Below are positions 9,443 through 21,800 of a stretch of DNA of 64,000 bases, piece by piece (position 1 is the stretch's first letter; each line of letters begins with the position of its first letter). The notes under the pieces were generated by a model, which saw only the letters and a program-made list of their open reading frames with translations, did no database searches and had not been told where the DNA came from. The DNA is from Pelagomonas calceolata (Eukaryota; Sar; Pelagophyceae; Pelagomonadales; Pelagomonadaceae). The position numbers and the translations under genes are program-made. Location: assembly GCA_918797485.1 (NCBI GenBank), contig CAKKNE010000004.1:2914001-2978000 (forward strand), given 5' to 3'.

Positions 9443-10456
9443 ATGCCAGCCTCTGCTGATGAATTGGCTGATCTGGAGGCCCGGCTCCTAGCCAAGCAGC
9501 AATTACAGTTCGATGCGCTTCAGAAGCGACTGCTGGGCAGCGTCGCCGCGCCGACGGCAGAGGAGATCGACCAGCCCTTTGCCGAGTATGCTCGGAATTT
9601 TTATGTGACCGCCGCTCTGATGCTCTGTCTCGTCGCATCGACGGTCTACCTCGCGTTCATCACCGCCGGGCTATACGGTAATGTGAGCCAAGTCACAATG
9701 CTTGCCTTCATGCCCTTTGTATATACAACGGGCTTTGGCCTCGTCTTCACTACGCTCGACTGCGAGATAGCAGGGAGGCGGGCTGTGCAGCTAGTTCGTG
9801 GATGTCACATCGGCATGATGCTGGCTGCACCAATTGTTTTTTGGCGCGCCGGCGAGCACGGTGATGCTTTAGTAATGTTCTTCTCGTTCGCATTAGATTC
9901 CATTTTATATCCCTGGCTCCTCAAAACTATCTGCGGACTCCTGAGAACGCGGTACGAGGGTTCGTTAACCGCCCAGGCGCAGTTTTACACCAGTCGAGCG
10001 CTCAAGATAGCCGGGTTCCAACTCGTGCTGTCCGTGTCCGCGGCGGCCCAGGGAATTGATGGGCTTGATACTTTTCCTCGGATTTGGGCAACGTTGACTT
10101 TTAGCACTGCGCTCCCACAGGTGTGGATGTTCCTGATTGGGGTCTTCGACGCTTGTGGGGTGGACCACCACGCGGCAGCTAAGCTTCGGGTCTCTCCCCT
10201 CCAAGCTGCGGCGCTCGCCTCTTGTGGCGCGCTAATCCTCTCGGGTTTGGCCGGGTACGTGCTGGCTGAGCAAAGGGACCCGAGCGAGAAGGCGGCGAGG
10301 CTCGTTATGTACGTGATGTTTATCGCGGTGTACCTTTGCATGCTTTTCGTCGGGAGGCTCCTTTGTGGCGCCCGTAAAACGATCTCCGGCGCGTCCCCGA
10401 GCGTGAAGCCGAAGCCGGCCGGGGGATTGGATGTGTTCGATATCCCCGGGGCATAA
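9443..10456 (+). CDS. unknown multi-pass membrane protein
   Basis: A single-exon frame of 337 residues. The first 45 residues are polar and helical (DLEARLLAKQQLQFDAL). Then come about eight hydrophobic spans, the first at about 52-75 and the last near 290-310, and a short polar tail. I recognise no family signature. An upstream ATG at 9436 is out of frame and stops after seven codons, so 9443 is the start. It lies head to head with the Cys-loop channel gene, and its 3' end is 30 bp from the stop of the dynein-like gene. An accessory membrane partner of the channel is conceivable from position only; the sequence does not show it. Confidence 0.75.
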   Translation: MPASADELADLEARLLAKQQLQFDALQKRLLGSVAAPTAEEIDQPFAEYARNFYVTAALMLCLVASTVYLAFITAGLYGNVSQVTMLAFMPFVYTTGFGLVFTTLDCEIAGRRAVQLVRGCHIGMMLAAPIVFWRAGEHGDALVMFFSFALDSILYPWLLKTICGLLRTRYEGSLTAQAQFYTSRALKIAGFQLVLSVSAAAQGIDGLDTFPRIWATLTFSTALPQVWMFLIGVFDACGVDHHAAAKLRVSPLQAAALASCGALILSGLAGYVLAEQRDPSEKAARLVMYVMFIAVYLCMLFVGRLLCGARKTISGASPSVKPKPAGGLDVFDIPGA

Positions 10457-10486
10457 TTAATAACAAAGAGTATCTTACTCCACAAA

Positions 10487-13400
10487 CTAAGTGTCCACGA
10501 TAACCGTCGCCGGCGGCACAGCGAGCACTGCGGCGACGCCTCGGACAATGAAGAACGGCTGGTCCAGCACCTTGCCCGCGTCGCGTTCCGGTCGCGAGAG
10601 GCATTCGGACGCCGTCCGATTTCGCTCCGCGGTATTTTCGTATGCTTTCAGGTTGATCCAGAACAGAACCTCCGTGTGGCGCGTCGACGCGAAGACGGGG
10701 CAGCGGTACACGCCTTTTGGCGAGAGTCTTTCGGCCTCCTCGTCCTCATCGAAGAAGGCTTCTCGGGCGAGGGGAATGAGACTGACCACCGGCGCCGGAT
10801 CAAACGGCCCGTCGATGCGTTCGCACTCCCGCAGCGCCCCGCCGTCCGGCGCGAACTGGTCCCAGCGCGCGCCCTCTATCGTCATGCCCGTGATTGATAC
10901 GACTAGTTTGGGTGGCTCGACCGGCATTTTCTCATCTATGAGATCATCGCCGGGCGTCGCCGCGCGGCTCGCGGCCGGCGTCGACGCCCGCGACCGGGAC
11001 ACCTCGTCGCCCTTGAACGAGTCGAGGTCGCTCTGATCATCGTCCTCTTCGGGCTTGGCCCGCGAGTCGAGCCAGACCTCGTCGAGCGGGACGCCCCAGT
11101 GGCGCGCCGCCTGCAACCGCACTGCGTGCACAACGGCAGCTGGTTCCGCGAGTAGATCTAAAGGAATAGGACTCGGCGGCGCCAGGGCTTCGTACCAACC
11201 TGTGAGCAACCGCGCTCTGGCTTTCACGTGGTCGAACCAATCGCCGAGCGAGGCCATCGTTTCCGGTGGCGCCGATGCGTTGCGCCAGGCCGCGGGTATT
11301 TCGAGGCGCCGCAGCGACGAAGCAACATCTCCCAAACGTAGGCGCTCCTCGTCACTCGCTGGCGCCGAGCCCACGAGCGAACTTTGTAAAGCAGCCACGT
11401 CCGCGAAGACTTTGGAAGCCAAAATACGCAGTCTATCACGCTCCCGCAGCAATATCCCGTCGAACTCCGTCGGTGGGTCCGGCGCCTCGGTATAATCAGG
11501 CTCATCGGGCTTCGCATTTTTTGTGCGTCGCGCCCAGGCGCACGCGGCCTTGAAGGCCTGTTCGCGCCGCTTGGTGCACATGGCCACAATATCTTCTTCG
11601 ACGGAACCGACGGCCGCTTTCACGTCGGGCCTCGCTGCAGCGCCGGGCGCTTCGTCGGCGACGGGCGCATCGTCGGGCTCCAAGGACACCTGGCGGGGCG
11701 CCTCCTCGTCGAGCCTGGGCCCGAAGACGTCCGCCGCCTTGAAGCACAGGTCGAGCGTCGCCGCGAGCCGGACGTCGTCGAGCACGGTCTCGGGGAAGTA
11801 GGAACCGGCTCGTGCCGCCTTTGACGTCGCTGACGCAGATTCAGCGCTGCCGCGAAGGGCAGCAAGAATGGGCGCACCGCCGACCTCCTCCGCAGCTCGT
11901 TTCTCGGGCAGCTCCGCCGTCGTCCACGTCGTGGCGTCCTCGGGCCAATCAAGCAACTGCTGTGCTTTCGTCGAGCCGATCGACTTAGCGACGAATTCCA
12001 GCAACCGCTGGTCCACGTCACCGCCACAGCTAGTCGCTCCGATGCCCACAATGAGAGTTTGCAATTCCTTCCACCTCCCGCCTTTGACGGCGCGGCCGAC
12101 GGCTTTGAGCAGCGACCGACGGCCCGGCGGAGTAATTTCGGGCGCAATAAAAGGCCAAACGCCTTGGATGGCGTGAGAAGCCGCCCCTGAGAGTTGCGAC
12201 ACGCCGCCACCGTTCCAACCCAGGGACCCGAGGGCATCGCGCCGCTCGCCGCAGACCGCCAGAGTCGTCGCGCACCGCAAGGCCGCTTCTGATATGCCTT
12301 CATCATCACCAACGAGTGACGTCGTGCGTTCGACGGACTCGGCGAGCGTCCGCGGCGCGTCGAGCGCGACGACGGTCGACGCCGCGAGCAGCGCCTGCGG
12401 CACCGCCTTGACCGACGGCGCGGACACCAACCTTAGCGATGTGAGCGAGTCGACATGTGACTCCTCGCTAACGTCCTCGACGACGCTCAGCCAGAGCCGG
12501 AAGGTCGCGTGCGCCGGTTTGCCCGCGACGCCTCGCTCGACGAGCGGCTGGTCGACGGCGGCCCAAGCCACCGCAGATAGGATTTCAGGAGATGCAGTTG
12601 CGCAGTCTGTCACCAGCAGCCAGGCGCCCTCCGAGGCCGCCTGGGCGACCGCGCGGGCCGCGTGCGAGTCCGCGCCTACGACCACTAGCCTAACGCCGTT
12701 CGCGTCCGCGACGCGCTGCAGCGCCTCGCGACCGTCGTCGGCCTCCGGCGAGACGCGCAGAATGATAGGCGGTGCCGATTCGTCGTCCAGTGAAGCTGCT
12801 TTTTCGAGGGCAGAATCTTCCTCAGCTTGACCGAGCTCGGCCGCCGCGAAGGCCTCGAGCGCCGCAGCTAGCGCGTCGAAGCGGACCGCGCGTATGACGC
12901 AGAGCCGCTGCAGCGGGGTTAAATCCGCGTACGGGCTCGGGAACTCTTCATCATAAGGCGTCGCCGACTCCAGGACCTTCTCCCAATTATCGAGCGTCTT
13001 CTCGAGCCCCGCGAGCGCTGGAAGTGTGCCGCAGGCCTTGGCTCGTGCCCGCGCGTCCGCTGCGAAGAGCCAGTGGCCGCAGCGCGTCTCGTTCGGTAAC
13101 GACGCCCGGCGCGCGAGCTTGAGGTCTTCCAGCCGCCGTTTCGCGCCGCCGACGAGATTATTCCCACTCTTGAGCGCCATGAAATCCTCCTCGACCGGAT
13201 CCGTCGCGGGCCCGACCTCGCCGGTAAGCACGAAGCGCCATTCATCTCGTTCGGCGTCGCTCCAGTCCGGCCGGGCACACAAGCGCGCCTTGAGCGCGGT
13301 GAGTTCTTTACTGAGACATCCGCGGAGCGCCACCGCCGACGCCGCCCGGACGACGGCTTTACGAACTGCGGCGACGCGTTTGTGGACCTTCTCTTCTTCG

Positions 13401-15775
13401 TTTTCTTTCGTAGGCGCTTTGGGAGGCAGTCGCGCCGGCGTGTTGAGCGACGCGATGGCTCGACCGGCGCTCTGGAAGAGGAGATCCGATCCGATGGCGA
13501 GGCACATGGCCCCCAACCGCGCCGCGACCGGCCTTAAAGGTGCCAATGCAATCCTCCCTTGCCGGTCCTCCTCCCGCATCTCCGCCAGCTGCCCCCGCTT
13601 GAACCCCAGGTCCTTGATCGTCTCCTCGGCGTCCATGAGCACCTCGCGGTCGTCGAACAAATGGGCCGCAATGCCGGGACCGCGGCGATCCCTGCCGCAG
13701 AGCTTCCAGACGTGGACGTGCTTGCGCATCTCGGCCTGGAAGTCGGGCTTCGCCGCGGCCAGGCGCCCCTCGGCGTTTTTGAGTTCCTCGGCGATCGCAT
13801 TCGTACCGATCGCGTCGTGATCTCCTCCAATCGCCTCGCCGTCCGTCGGCGCCGCGCAGGTGACAAGGGCGCCGAAGAGCCGGTCCTCGGCCGCTTGGGC
13901 TTGGCGGTCCGCCACGGCCCGTTTGAACGCGAGCCGATCCAACGTGCTTGCTAGGGACGGCAGCTCGTGCTGCGCGACGCACTCCCACATGGCACGTGAA
14001 GATAACGCCGCACTCGGGTTGATCTTGACGACGTTGCAGCAGCCTCGCAATCTCGCAGATATAGAATCATCATCTGCAATCAGAAAGAGGTTGAAATTTT
14101 TCGGAGCTACCGCCCGGCCGCCTTGCACGACCGGGAGGAGCTCGAAGGGCAGCAGCGCCTCCCCCACTCCCTCGACGATGAGCCAGTGGCCATGCAAGGC
14201 GTCCGCGAGCGTTTCACTAAAATCCGCGTGCCCTATCCGGCACGAGAGCACGCCCGGCTCCCGCTCGCCCGTCTCCTCGTCGACGAACGTGCCGCGCTGC
14301 GGCCCCGTGGCGACGGCGCATCGCATGATGAACTTCCGCGCGACGCGCAGCGGGTCGATCAGTAAGGGCCACCGCGCGCACAGTAACGTGCAGGCCGCCG
14401 AGACGCCGCTCCCGGGCTCGTCGGCGTAGACCGCGCCCAGCCGCCACTCGAGCGTATCTCTCAAAGCGCCGAGCGTCGCGACCGTCAACGCGTCCGGGTC
14501 CTGGTCACCATGGGAAGGTTGTTGCGGGGCGTCCTCGAGCGCCGCCGGTTCGGATAGAGGAAGCACCTCATCGATACGCTTCCGCCACGCCTCCCAGAGC
14601 TCTAAGCGCTTCTCTAGATCGAGGCTCCCGAGATACGCGCCGGCCGCGCCCGCGAGGAGCGCGTCTCGACATGCATTCTCGCGCGCTGCTTTCAATCCCT
14701 CATATTCACAAGCCCAGCGCACGGCGTCGGCCGTCAGAGCCTCGGCGAACTGCACGGCAACCGTGGACCGCCGCTCGGCAATACCCTTCGCGTCGCCCTG
14801 GGCGAGGCTCGTCTCCTTCGCTTTTCTGTTCGCTTCGTCCAGATCATCCATGCGCTGCGAGATGGCCCCCAGCTCCTCGCGGCATGAGTCCTGCGTCGCC
14901 GCGTCTCCACTCTTCAAAGCCGCGGTCAACTCGTCGTTGAGCTCCGAGGCGCGGCCCTCGAGCGCTTCCCGATCCGCTTTCGCCTTGGCCGCGGCTTTCT
15001 TCTGCTGCGCCGCGATTTGCCCGGCGTTCGCCGTCGCCCACTTGAGCTGCGCCGCGGCCGTCTTCGCCGCGCGCCAGCACGTGAGCGCGCTATTCAAACG
15101 ATCGAGGCGCCGCCCCGTCTCCGCCACCCTCGCTGTATGAGCGCGCGCCGCGTCCCGCAGGAACGCGTGGAAGTGGCCCGGCGTCGCTTTGACATATTTC
15201 GCTGATATCGTGTGGAGGTCCGCCGCGAGCTGCGGCGCGTCCTCTGGCCACTCGGTTAACATAGAACGAGCCAGGTCCGCGCGCGCCGCGGCGTCATCAG
15301 ATCCGCAGCGCACGACGCACGCCGATGTAAAGAGAGCGGGCTCGCGCGCGGCCAGCGCCGCCGTCGCGCGGTTGTCGTCGCCGACCGTCGCGCAGACGAC
15401 GACGCGCAGGCGGCCACGGACGCGCGCCGCGCGCGCCGCGGCTTTCCCCGTGCGACTCGCATCGAAGTCGTCGTCGTCGGCCGTGGCCGCGGCCTCATCA
15501 CAAACCATGGCGGCCGCGAGCGCGCGCCACGCCGCGGCGTCGTCGCCGAGCTCGTCGTCGCCCACGACGATCGTCAATAGGTGCTGCTCGGTGGCTTCTG
15601 TTGGAATTTCCGCCGCTTCCTTCTTGGCGCGCTTTTTCTTGCCCTTCTTGCGAGCCTTCCGGGCCGGCGAGGGCGTCCGCGCGCGACTCTTTTTGGGTTC
15701 TGATTGAGGGGGCGCCGGGGCCGCCGCCTCCTCGACGGCCGGCGCGGGCGCGGGCGCCGGTGATGGTGCTGGCGC

Positions 15776-15807
<32 letters not shown>

Positions 15808-18800
15808 GCGCCGGCGCGTCGACGACCGGGGCCTCGTCCTCGATGACCGTGGGGAGGGGCGGCGGCACCGGCGGCGGCTTCGGCAGGCCGACGGGGCTCG
15901 GCTCGACGTCGCCGAGGCGACTTAAAGCCTGACACAGCGCCTCGCGGAAACTTGATGAGCCCTGCGTCCTTATTAAGTCCGACGCCGTCATGACCTCGCC
16001 GCCGATCAACCGGCACGCGAGCCGCGCGACTGTGCGGCGGCCCGACGCCGCTCCACCTAATAAAACGACGTGACCGCCCGGCCGGCGCAGGCACCGCGCC
16101 ACGCGCATGACGTCATGGATACACCGACTGACGGGATGCGCTATTGAAACATCCTCCCGCAGGGACTCCTTCACAAATGCGCCGTGGCAAAGCTTTGCGC
16201 GCGCGGCCGCCGCGTAGACCGGCGTCTTTTCTAAGCGAGCGTAGGCGCGTCGAGGTGGTGCCGCTTCTATGAGATAAGGCTTGGCCCGGGGCGGCGGAAT
16301 GTACGACGGCACCGACTCCTCGTCGACCGTCGACGCCTCTCCTCTTAATTTCCGCATGACATCATCCACCCCATCGTCGCGCAGCTCCGTCGTGAAGTAC
16401 GGGTCCGCGCCGAGCTCTCCCTCTTCTTCATCCGGCAACACCATGTCGCAAAAGTCAAGTTCTGAATCTTCGGGCACAATCGTCGAAAACTCCTGGCCGC
16501 CCAGCTCCTGCGGGCCCTCTTGAGATGCGGCGTCCTTCAGGAGGTCCTCGAAGTCGGATTTTGAGAATGAACCCGTCTCTGATAATCTATCCGCGAGGCA
16601 CCGCCGACACTCGTGCGCCCAGAGCCGCGTGAGCTCGGCCGCCTTCGACGGTGGAACGAGCAAAAACCCCTGCAGGATTCTTACCAAATCTCGTCGTCCG
16701 TACTGCAGGCCGCCCGTGTCCAGGACAACTTGTTGAGAAGAAGCGGGCTGTACCAAACCGCGGGCAACTTTGGCGCACTGCTGCACGAGCTCCACTGTGC
16801 ACCTCGCCAAGGCATCGATCGTGCGTGCCGGTTGACCTACTACGACGGACGCGAAGGCCGTCGCCAGGCCCAGCGCGCCCTCATCATCAACACGCAGCAC
16901 GCACATCCTCGACGCCAGCCGCGGCGCGATCTCCTGGAAACACCAGGGCGCGTGGCGCACCTCGCCCCTCTTCTCGACTCGATCAAAGTCGAACGGCAGC
17001 CCGTCCGACGCCGTGGCGACGACGGACACGTCTTCCAGTCGCATCGTACCCTCTCCAGTCGTATAGCTCTGCGCGTCGAGCACCTGTCTTACAAACTCCG
17101 ACGGCCCGCGCGGTAATAAAGCGACGTCGTCCATTCTGACAAATAAGGGTCCACCAATACCACCGAGGACGCCCCGCCGCCGCCGGTCGAGGCACCGCTC
17201 GAACGCACTCCGCAGATCCGCGGCCGTCGTGCCCAATGACGAATACACCGCACACGCATCGAAGGGCCGTTCGGCGGGCGGCAGTTCGCCGCGCCCCGGC
17301 GGCAGAACTACCGGCTCGGCACCCTCCAGGGCCTCGAGGGGCGCCAGCTCTATTTTCATATAGGCGCCCTCGGTGACGCCCGGCTTCTTCTTCTTCTTCC
17401 TCTTCTTGGGCGACTTTTGTGCCTGTGCTTTGAGCTCCTCCTGCGTCGTGATCAGCGCGCGGTCGAACTGCGTCGCGACGCCGTCGACGCAGCCCAACAA
17501 ACCTTGGAGCGCGGCCTGCGCCCCAGCGACGGCGTCGCCGTCGCGCATGCCGTCTATTAACAAGACCGAAGCGTTGCTGCACATGGCGAGCCGCGCGAGC
17601 CGCGCCCCGGCGGCGGCGGCCGGCGTCGGCAGGTAGATGGCACCGCAATGGTGTGTCGAAGGAATCGGGAGAGGAGGCGCCCGGGAGACCTTGGGCAAAC
17701 AGTCCGCCCACGGCACCCAGCGAGCTCTTCCAATATCGAGGCAGTAGCCATAAAGGTTGTCCTCCGGCAGGGGCGGGTAGAAGTCCACCAAAGGCCGCGC
17801 CTTGGCCACGAACTCCAGCTCGAAAGCAAGGCGCTCCTGCTCGGGTTGCACCGAGCCAACGGCCCACAGGAGCGCCCAGGCCACCGCACTATTCACGACC
17901 TCCGGCGCCCGCGCGCAGGCGCGTAGCGGGGGCAGCGGCGCGCCGGGCCGCGGTCGTAGGGGAGCGAGTAATAACCCATCCAAAAGAGCGACGAACGTCC
18001 CCGCGCACGACCCGCTCGCATGCTTCTGGAAGGCGCACGGCGCCAGCAGCGCTATGGCGGCCTGGAGCTTTGACTTGAGGGAAGGCATCGCGTCGGCCAT
18101 GACGTCGTCGACCAAGAGCGCAACTCTAGAACTCACGTCGAGCGTCGCATCATGTGAAGCGTAGTGCACGACTTGCAGCCGATTGATGAGCGCGGGCGAC
18201 GCGTTGGACAGGTCGTCCGTCTCGACGATGATGCGCTTGTCCATCATTGAGCTCCGGTGCGCGCCCTGCGCCGTCGGCGCCCCTATGTTATCAAGCGTCG
18301 CGCAGAGGACATCTCCAATCAAACCGTCAACAACACCATCGACGACGACGGTCTCGCACGTCTCCGACTCTTGCCACTCTCGGATCCGGTTCAAGTGCAC
18401 GTCGACGTGTTTCGTCCGCGTCCGGAGGACGGCGTCGAGCGCGTCCGGCGAACTGAGCGCTTGCGGGTAGACGCGCGTCGCCTTTAAAGAACGGAGTGCG
18501 CGCGACTTGCCGCAGCCCGCGGGTCCGACGACGCAGACGGCGCGCTTCGCTGCGAGGGCCTGCCGCGCCGCGACCAGCACATCAATGGCCTCGGGCCGCG
18601 GGTCGCAGCCCGCCTCGACTAGTTCCTGCCGGGCAGCTTCGCGGCCGTCGTCAGTGTCGTCCGGCGGTGCCACGTCGCCGCTCCAGTCGGCGAAGGCGTC
18701 CCGGACCAACTCGCGCACTAACAAAGAAGCGTTCTCCGAGGTAGATGCAAGCTTGAGGGCGACCTTGACGAAGGCGGCCGCGACAAGTTGACCGTCGCCG

Positions 18801-21800
18801 CGCGCGAGCGCGTCCTCGTCGTAGGCGGCGCGCGCCGCGGCCGCCGCGTTCACGCACGCGACCACGACGCGGACCGGGCGCGCCGACGCGAGCGCCGCCA
18901 ACGCGGACCACGCGGCGGCGCCTTCGTCCGACCCCGTCCGCGCGGCGGCGGCCGCCCAGCTCGCGTCACCTAGAAGTCTGATGGCGGACGCGAGCCGCCG
19001 GCCGCCGTCGATCGCGCCGGCCGACGTGAAGCCGTGCGCGGCGAGCGCGAGCGCCGCGACGCGGTGAAGGTCGGGCGCCGTCCGCAGAATTGGCCGCGCC
19101 CGCGCCGCCAGCGCGGCTGGGAACCGCGTCGGTAACCCGTCGAAGCAGAGGATGACCGCCGGGCCGTCTTCTCTCGATCCGGGCGGGGGCCGCCGGTGCT
19201 TCGGGCCGTGGGCCTCGTGGGGATGATGCGCCTCCGCGCGCGTCGCGTTTTCCAGTGAGGCGAGGTGCTGCGCCAGCGATGCGATCACATTAGAAGACGC
19301 CCTGGCGACGCCCGCGAGGACTAACCACAGACCGCCGTTCTCGAGGCCCGTGCAGACGCGCCTCAACAACGATTCGTCCACGTCCATGCAGTGGAGGCGG
19401 ACGACGGGCTGCGCCAGCATTTCTCCTAATTTCTCCGCTAGGCTCCGTTTGCCGGTGCCACCGCTGAGTGACGCAGTAACACCAACTCGCAGCGCCGCCA
19501 GAATCTCGAGCATGCATCTTTCACAATTCGGCGTGATGAACAGCGCCTCGCCCGCCGCGCCCCCTCGGTACTCGTCGCCGCAGAAGCGGCGACTCAACGC
19601 CGCCTCGGCGACGACGCGCCCCGCCTCCACGCCGTCCATGGCGATGGCCGCGGGATTCTCGAAGTAGAACCTCAAACGAGCAGCCCAGGCGAAGTCCTCG
19701 CAGGAAGCACACACGCTTTCAATTAACGAATCCGCCGCGTCTCGACCTTCGACCTCGAAGGCCGCAAAAGTTTGCAATTTCTGGAAAGTGTGCCTCGCGT
19801 GGTTTTCTTTCAGGCGTCGCGCCACGGAGTTGATGCGTACGAGTTGCCTCCTCTTTAACTCGTTCGTGCCCACGAAGCCTCTGTCCGTCAACAAACCCTC
19901 GGCCTCCGCCGTGAAGGCGCACCGCGCCGCCAGCAATCCAGAAGCCGCCTGCTGTTGTAAACACCAGGCGCCTCTCCCTGGTTCCTTGAGCATGGCCTCG
20001 GCAGAAGCTTGCGTCAGAGCTTGCACGGCCTCTTTCATACCTTTCTCGAGCTCGTTCAGCCACAACTCACAACGGCCGCCGGCGTCCACATCCTCGGTCT
20101 TCGCGAGTTCCAACGTTTCATGGATATCTTCCTCGTCAAAGGTCGACAGGTCGGCCTTCTTCGCGTAGGGCTCGTGCCGCGCGACCAACGCCTCGATCCT
20201 CAGCGAGTCTCCCACAAAACGGACGTCGGAAACGCCCGGGAAGCACAACACGACAGCTTTCCTCGCTCGTCTTTTCGTTTCGCGGGGGTCCTGGTCGGGG
20301 TCGCCGATCAACAAATCCCACAAGTCTTGTTCCGAGACCATGCAGAGCCGCGCGCAAGCTAATCTGCGAGCTTCCGCGAAGTCATGGATACCGCGCGTGG
20401 CCTCTTCCACATCAATCAAAGCGTCTTCTAATACGTTTTTCAGAGGAGCAAGTCGATCTTGAACTTCAATCACCCTCGCGCGGCCATTCACGCCCTTCGC
20501 GGCAGCACAGCACTTCGCGAGGGCCCTGGTGACTTTCGAGAAGGTCGCCGCCTCGTGGGGCAGCTGCTTCCTTAGGGCGTCGCCGCCGGCGGCAAAGACG
20601 GTAGCCAGGGCCTCCCACTTCCCTTGGACGGTCGCCCACCTTTCTAGCGTTTCCTCGGCTGCGCGCAATCGCGACGCGAGGTTCTTTACAGAAGCGTCGG
20701 CCATGACCGAAGGCGAATTGTCTCCTTCACCTGATAACGGCCCCGTGCGGCAGGCGTCGAGCTCGACCAGACACGTGTCGAAGGCCCTGAACAGCGCCTC
20801 CAACTTCACAAGCTTGTTGCCCGCGACGACGACCTTGGGGTCCTTCATCTTGCCGCTCTTGGCGCGCTCCGCGGGCCTTGTGACTTGGTGAGGCACGATG
20901 TCCAAGAGCTGATTGTTCCAGACGGCCTCGAGGCGGCGCGCCAGCGCCAGGGCCCGGCGGCACCTGTGAGCAGCGTCCGCGAGCCTTGCGACGGCGTGGC
21001 GGTTCTTGACTAAGGAATCGGTGATCCTCCGCACTTCGAAGCCCCTACCAAGAGGAAAGCCTAATAAAGCAGCGAGCTCGGCGCCCCACATTTCGAGGGT
21101 CGAGCACTCGTCTCCTTTTACAACCCAGTCCCGGTCGCCGCCGGCCGCCAGGCCCTTCACCACATAAGTCACGGCGTCGACGACGGGCTTTGCTCGAAAC
21201 GCCGCGGCGTCGAGCCCGCCCTCCAAATCTTGAACACATCGCGCTAGCCAGACCTGGCGCTCCGCCGACGCGACGACGCGCGCCGCGATCAATGACTTCG
21301 TCCAGGCCGGGCCCGCCGGCGCGTCGACGAGGCGGTCGACGTCGCCGTAACTCTCCCTGAGCTTTCCCGCGCCGCACCAGTCGCAGGCCGCGACGACGGC
21401 CGGGTCCTCGCGCGCCACGAGTCTCTCATTAAAAGCCTTCTTCGCGTTCGCGGCGTCCAGCAATGCTTGCCGGTCCGCGAGGATTTTCCCGCCGCGCCGC
21501 GCCAAGTCATAGGTCGGCTGCAGGTGGGCCAGGAAGGCCTCGTCGCGCGCCTCGCCGAGCCTCATGCTGGCAAAGGCGTCCGTCGCCTCGACGTTGTGCT
21601 CGCCAGCCGCGGCGAGGAGGCGGTGGGGCTCGAAGGCGTCGACGAGCGCTTCCAGAGAATCCGCCGGCGTCGGGTCTTTGCTGAGAATGCCCTCGCGCCG
21701 GTTCAAGTCGGCAAGTTCCTGCGTCAGCGCCTCGATGCTCTCCTGGGCGTCCTTGCAATCAGTTGACCGTTTCGCGACGGCCTTCAAGGCCCCGTCGAAG

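Noticed and set aside
15720-15840. CRISPR-like or satellite array
   Set aside because: The short GGCGCCGGTG repeats are in-frame Pro/Ala codons of the dynein-like gene with no spacers.
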